Shown here: positions 59,531-64,000 of the stretch, piece by piece
Position numbering within the stretch: position 1 is the first letter of the stretch
How the letters are laid out: each line of letters opens with the position of its first letter
Notes under the pieces: model-generated
The model's database searches: none
What the model was told of the DNA's origin: nothing
The model's input: the letters and a program-made list of their open reading frames with translations, nothing else
Program-made: the position numbers and the translations under genes
Assembly (NCBI GenBank): GCA_030848705.1
Contig: CM061238.1
Location: 50,755,133-50,819,132 of the forward strand
Length of the DNA: 64,000 nt
Origin: Heracleum sosnowskyi
Taxonomy: Eukaryota > Streptophyta > Magnoliopsida > Apiales > Apiaceae
Direction: 5' to 3'

Positions 59531-62500
59531 TGTAAGATCCGTGAACTTTATTAATAATATAAATTGTATTATATGTGTGGAATACTTATTATGAAGTATT
59601 TTGAGTTATAATGATAAGGATTGTTAAGTGTTTATGTGTTATTTGGTGAGTCGAAAGCCCCTTTCAAATATTTCGTCATTTGAAATCTTATTCAATTTTG
59701 AGCCCCGTTTTGAAAATTCAAGGGCCCCGTTGAAATTTTGTACATCATTATTATTCCTTCGTCATCTGTGTTCGAATCATTATCGGAGGATTTCCTCATA
59801 TTATTATATCCCTTATTATTCGATATGATCACTAGTAATTGTTTTATTCAAAGAAAGAAAAATTATTCTAAACCCTAACCCTAATTTTCTAGGTTAATTG
59901 ATATATCGTCCATATCAATAAATACATATGTTATAGCCCTAGTATTCTTGAGCATTAGTTATAAAATGATATGTATTGATTTGGATAATTATCAGTCTTT
60001 GTAGATGATTATCTTTTCGGAAAACGTGTTTTTAACCTAATTAGGGTTTTTAAACGAACCAGTGGATCAATATCGATCCAAAAATGTCGTTTAGGGTATT
60101 ATTTTTCACTAAGTATAAAAAGGAGAATCGTACATTATACTTCATATAATCCGTATTAAAAATACAGAAAAATATAAAATTCCCGAACCGTGTTCTTCGT
60201 GTTCTTGAAAATCAAAATCAAATTCGAAGGTGTTATTGAAATCCAAATTCAAAGTTCAAGTACTCAAATCAAAGATCCTGAGCTCTAGTTTCAGAATCTT
60301 CCAACCTCATCATCATCTGGTAATATTTCGATTTTATATGAATTTTACAAATTTCGAATTTAAATTAGGGTTTATATTCGAATTGGGGATTTTCATTCTG
60401 TTGATTCTCCGTTCAATTGATTGCTTCCAACATGTTCCTAGGGTTCTAATTAGTAGGAATTCATGCTTTAATTTCATGTTTATGTTCAATTTGTTCAGGT
60501 TTGATTTTCGGGTTTTGACCCGAATTTTTCTTTTTAATAGTCCGTTATTGTTATTGATCTGACATGATTTTGGATATAGGGCTTTCATTGTATGTGTTCT
60601 TAGCTTCATTTTAACATAAAGAACGTAGAGTTTCATGTACGATTTTAGTAGATCGGAAAATTTGTTTAAGGTCGACGGAAAATAGTCGGGTTTTTGATTC
60701 CGGTGATGTTTTTGGTTTGTTTTTGATCGGAATGTATTGGTATGGTTATAAGGAACGTTTTGGTATAAAAAGCCCCAAATTTTGTTCAGTTTTCAGGTCG
60801 CCGGAATCTGGGTTTGGTCGCCGGATTCTGGAAAATTCTGAATTGTTCTTGGTGACCCGTTTGTGTTCTTCCCGACCCGTTGACCCATTTTCTTGACCCG
60901 GTTTCAATATTTGAAACCCTAAAATATTTTCAGAAAACTGTTTTTGAATTTTATTTTTAAATTTAATTCGAAAATAGTTTAAAATCTTTAAAAATTCATA
61001 TTTTAATTTTAAAAATATATTTTTAATTCAGAAAAATTCTGGAAAATTATATTTATTATTTTAAATTCGAAAATTTATTAAACTTAATTATTTTGATTAT
61101 TTTTAATTAATAATTAATTAATTTAATTAATTGATTAATTCTTTTAATCAGTTAATTCTTAAAAATTAATTATTAATTAGATTTAATTAATTGAAAATTC
61201 AGTTTAATTATTTTCAAGCCTGATTTATTATTTAAAAATAGTTTGAGCATTTAAAGAGTGTGAATTAATTTTATAGTAATTGATTTAATTAATTTTAAAT
61301 ACTTATAATGGGATTAAAAATCCGATTTTTGATTTAAAAATTATTTGTGACTTATTTAAATTCAAATAAGCCTTGAATATTGTTTTAAAAATATTTATAA
61401 GTGCTATATGGTTTATATGAGTCGATTAATGTGTTTTAATGGTCCGTAAATGCCCGTACGAGGGCTAGTGTCTGAGTTTTAAATACCGTAAATTAGACCG
61501 GACGTCCGATACGTAACCGGTTACTAGTTTAAAATGTGTTATTGATTAATTGTGTGTCGAGGATAGACTGAGGATAGTTAGACTTACTGTTATAAGTTGT
61601 TTATTATAGAATCGAGTACCCGGAGCAAGGGAAAGGGGAAAATAGAGTGAACGAGATAGAAAACCGGCAGCGACGTAGACCAGGCAAGTATCTGTGCCTT
61701 TACTTGTGATAAATTGTTACTGTTTTTAATACTTACATGTGATTACCCCAGAACAAGTTAGATTATAAATCCTTACCTGTACTTGGGCAACTGAACGAGT
61801 GCATCGCACCGTTGAAACCATTCCGAATCTATTTATCGAACTTTCTTTGATGATGAATAGTTGAAGCTCTTTTGCAACTATTACACCCCGTTATTGTGTA
61901 CTTATCTTGTTATGCATATTATTGATTATACCTTGTGATAGAATTGACATGTTTTTAAATAGGACCAGTAATCGTCGGGCCATACTTATGGTCAGAATAA
62001 TTTAAGGCCCAGATTGGCCTAGGATCCAGTAGAGGACTTTGCTATAAGCAAGTCCGGGGTTGTTGCGTGACTGATCAGCAGCACAACCTTTGTATTTGAA
62101 AAATGTAGAAGTCCAATTCTAATTCCTCTTTCTTCATTAAAGATTGTTAAAAGCATATGTTTGACTTGTGTATTGTTGATTCTGATATTGTGAATCCATA
62201 TCTTTACAACTGTGATTGAAATATATATATGATGCTTGCTGAGCACTTTTGGCTCACTCTTGCTTGTTGTTTTCTAACCCTATTCCAGTGAAGCGAGAGA
62301 ATGAGCAGACACAGCGCTAGTGACAGTTCTCCCGATGCTAGGAGACCACCCCGAGTGATTGTCATTGGACGGGTAGTTGTTTTATCTTGGAAGTTAGACT
62401 AGATGTCTAGCTTTGAATATTAAGTGTTTAATAACTCTGAAACTGGTTTGTAATAATTATGACTTAGAAGCTTGTTTAATGCCATAATCTGGATGCGGTC

Positions 62501-62619
62501 TTGGATAAGGGGTATTTTATGTTATTATATATTATGCATATGTTATATTCAGGTTCATGTTGTGTACCGTTGGTCGGGTGACTCCCCAAATCTGTACCCC
62601 GGGTTTGGAGGGCGTCACA
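59531..62619 (+). repeat. 5' LTR (3089 bp) of a gypsy-type (Tekay/Del-like) retrotransposon
   Basis: It starts TGTAAGATCCG, ends GGCGTCACA and is followed by the primer-binding site. It is homologous throughout to the reverse complement of the LARD LTRs: CGATCCAAAAATGTCGTTT, TATAAAAAGG (about 60115), GTAACCGGTTAC, GTCCGGGGTTGTTGCGTG and CTTGCTGAGCA are shared in the same order. It is about 1.8 kb shorter. It inserted in the last visible intron of the ULP1-type gene. The rest of the element runs past the window end. Confidence 0.87.
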
Positions 62620-62622
62620 GGT

Positions 62623-62634
62623 TGGTATCAGAGC
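62623..62634 (+). promoter_or_regulatory. Primer-binding site of gypsy-type element
   Basis: TGGTATCAGAGC, three bases after the LTR. Same initiator-Met tRNA primer as the copia and LARD elements. Confidence 0.9.
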
Positions 62635-62762
62635 AACAGGTTATGGCATTTGAAACAAGTTAGGATTTAGGGTCCAGGATAACATAGAGGGTTAGTAATT
62701 CACCTAATGGTCATAGAAGGTCGATTAGAGATATTATGTGTAGTAATCGAGTATGGTTATAA

Positions 62763-63857
62763 TTGCAGCCACCTAGCTCTAGTTCCGATTCAGATCCGTC
62801 AGAGCACCCGATAGAGGAGAGACCTGTACCAGAGATGAGAGCAGGACCGTCGTGACCGACACCACCTCAGTCTGGACATATAGTGGTCAGGAGAGATCTT
62901 ATACCTTGTCCCGTTCCACTTCGACGCATACCCGCAGCACCGCGTTCTCAGGCTTCAGTTTCCGGACCTTTGTTCCAGATCTCCGAGCCACCAGTTCCAC
63001 ATCACCGTTATCAGAGGATGGGAGAGGAGAGGGATTATTTTCGTAGACAGGTATTAGAGATGTGTGGGATGCGTACAGCGGAGGCAGGTGTAGCCAGAGA
63101 TAGAGATAGATTCAGAGATCAGATAGGAGAGACACGGATGAGACTCAGGGTTGTGAGGACATTGGTAGAGACGAGGTTGCATGGACTATGTTAGGCCGAA
63201 TACACAATATAATCAAGTATGTATATGAGAATAACAATCAAGAACACTTTTTATAAATCAACAAACTGTAATTTTATTAACAGTTTCTCTCTTAGTGATG
63301 TTAATGAATCACAAAGAGCTACTAGGTTACAAGAATAATATATTCAATGTTCGCGTCCCTTCTAGGGATAACCTATCTGTGTTTATATAGTACACAGTTA
63401 CACAATCCTTATCTAATTGATACTCCTATAAATTAGCTATACAATTATTATCAATTAAGGATTGCTTCAGTCTTCTGTCCAGTCTCCTTAGCTGTATCAA
63501 TATATTCTTCTTCTTTCCATCTTCGGAATATATTGCTTCTAGAATCTTTATCTTTGCACCGACAGCTAAGTCAACTATCACCCTGTCAGACTTTAACAAA
63601 CTCTGACCGGCTTCAATGTAGACTCTTCACCCAGTCAGACTTTATCAAACTCTGACTGGCTTCTAGATAAACTCTGATATGTACCTGGTACTTTAAACAC
63701 TGATGAACAAACGTCAGCAATTATATCTAACAGACTAGCTACTAGCAGAGAGGGAGAGACTGTAGCAGGGATGAGAGAGATTTTGGACTTTGTGATGAGG
63801 GAGATTGGGGAGATTTCCGGACCAGCAGTATGGGATAGTAGAGATGATGATCCATGA
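62763..63857 (+). pseudogene. Leader (gag-position) ORF of gypsy-type element, split by a solo LTR
   Basis: The frame is open from 62763 to TGA at 62853, then 62856-63188. After removing the solo LTR and one GACTA it continues at 63738 to TGA at 63855-63857. It begins Pro/Ser-rich (PPSSSSDSDPSEHP), then has an Arg/Glu-rich predicted helical part (RDRDRFRDQIGETRMRLR, EILDFVMREIGEISG). It has no ATG that clearly starts it and no zinc knuckle in the window. It could be the N-terminus of a degenerate gag or a leader ORF of a non-autonomous element. Confidence 0.5.
63189..63732 (-). mobile_element. Solo LTR, copia type (544 bp), TSD GACTA
   Basis: On the minus strand it runs TGTTAGATATAATTGC...CGGCCTAACA. 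GACTA occurs on both sides (63184-63188 and 63733-63737). There is no internal domain, so the LTRs have recombined to leave one. The minus strand has ACTATATAAACACAG (complement near 63380), identical to the TATA context of the copia LTR at 11138-11741, so it is a related family. U3 holds two 30-bp direct repeats (63585-63614 and 63634-63663) beginning GTCAGACTTTA on the plus strand. Confidence 0.92.
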
Positions 63858-64000
63858 GCCGGTAGAGACGAGGATGGATATTATGTGGATTCCAGTCAAA
63901 TAGTACATAGATGCATAGTATAGTACCAGCAGTGCACCAGGCTTATAGTATCGCCTTGGATTGTTGTTGTATTTTGTTGTTGTACTGTTGATCGGCAGTT
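63858..64000. other. Internal region of gypsy-type element, nothing recognisable
   Basis: 143 bases after the leader ORF stop. No ORF, motif or repeat stands out before the window ends. Confidence 0.4.

Overview
The window is repeat-dense DNA from a flowering plant, probably a eudicot. The evidence is plant-type LTR retrotransposons primed by initiator-Met tRNA, CACTA (En/Spm) DNA transposons with plant-type TNP2 and Transposase_24/ULP1 genes, GT-AG introns, and captured fragments of a plant calreticulin gene and a TGA-class bZIP gene. I see no intact ordinary host gene, no rRNA or tRNA gene and no CRISPR array. The window is a stack of transposons nested inside one another.

Layout, left to right. 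(1) 1-11741: a Ty1/copia element, probably of the SIRE/Maximus type. It has gag (308-2620), pol (2636-5974), a short gene on the opposite strand with its own TATA box (6523-6942), a 1229-codon accessory ORF (7339-11028) and a 3' LTR (11138-11741). The window opens inside the 5' LTR, and the two LTRs differ at one base in the 258 that can be compared. (2) 11742-13963 and 18900-19624: a decayed accessory ORF of an older retroelement, which is the substrate for three later insertions. (3) 13964-18899: a 4.9 kb CACTA element with TSD GGT. It carries no transposase but holds exons of calreticulin and of a TGA bZIP factor, so it is a Pack-CACTA. (4) 19625 to at least 59530: a second, transposase-bearing CACTA. 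Its left end is 19625-20249 and its body resumes at 48289. The body has a three-exon TNP2 transposase on the minus strand (48319-51698), a block of about 790-bp tandem repeats (about 52491-55060) and a nine-exon Transposase_24/ULP1-type gene on the plus strand (55909-59443). (5) 20250-48283, inside that CACTA: a 28 kb array of a non-autonomous LARD-like retrotransposon on the minus strand. It has four LTRs of about 4.88 kb and three internal domains of about 2.83 kb, and a single GTTTA target duplication bounds the whole array. (6) 59531 to the window end: the 5' LTR (3.09 kb) and leader of a related gypsy-type element on the plus strand, which truncates the ULP1-type gene. Its leader ORF is split by a 544-bp copia-type solo LTR (63189-63732, TSD GACTA).

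Order of events, inferred from the nesting: the old retroelement ORF came first. The copia element, the Pack-CACTA and the second CACTA entered it. The LARD and the gypsy element then entered the second CACTA, and the solo LTR entered the gypsy element last. The LARD locus grew into an array after or during its insertion. Unit 1 differs from units 2 and 3 and LTR4 at about 25-30 positions per LTR, while LTR2-4 differ from each other at only a handful, so growth was probably stepwise.

The features most worth following up are the LARD array, the Pack-CACTA with two captured host genes, the promoter-equipped antisense gene in the copia element, and an 8-base word (AATCCTGA) that is strongly over-represented across that element in coding, non-coding and (inverted) U3 sequence.
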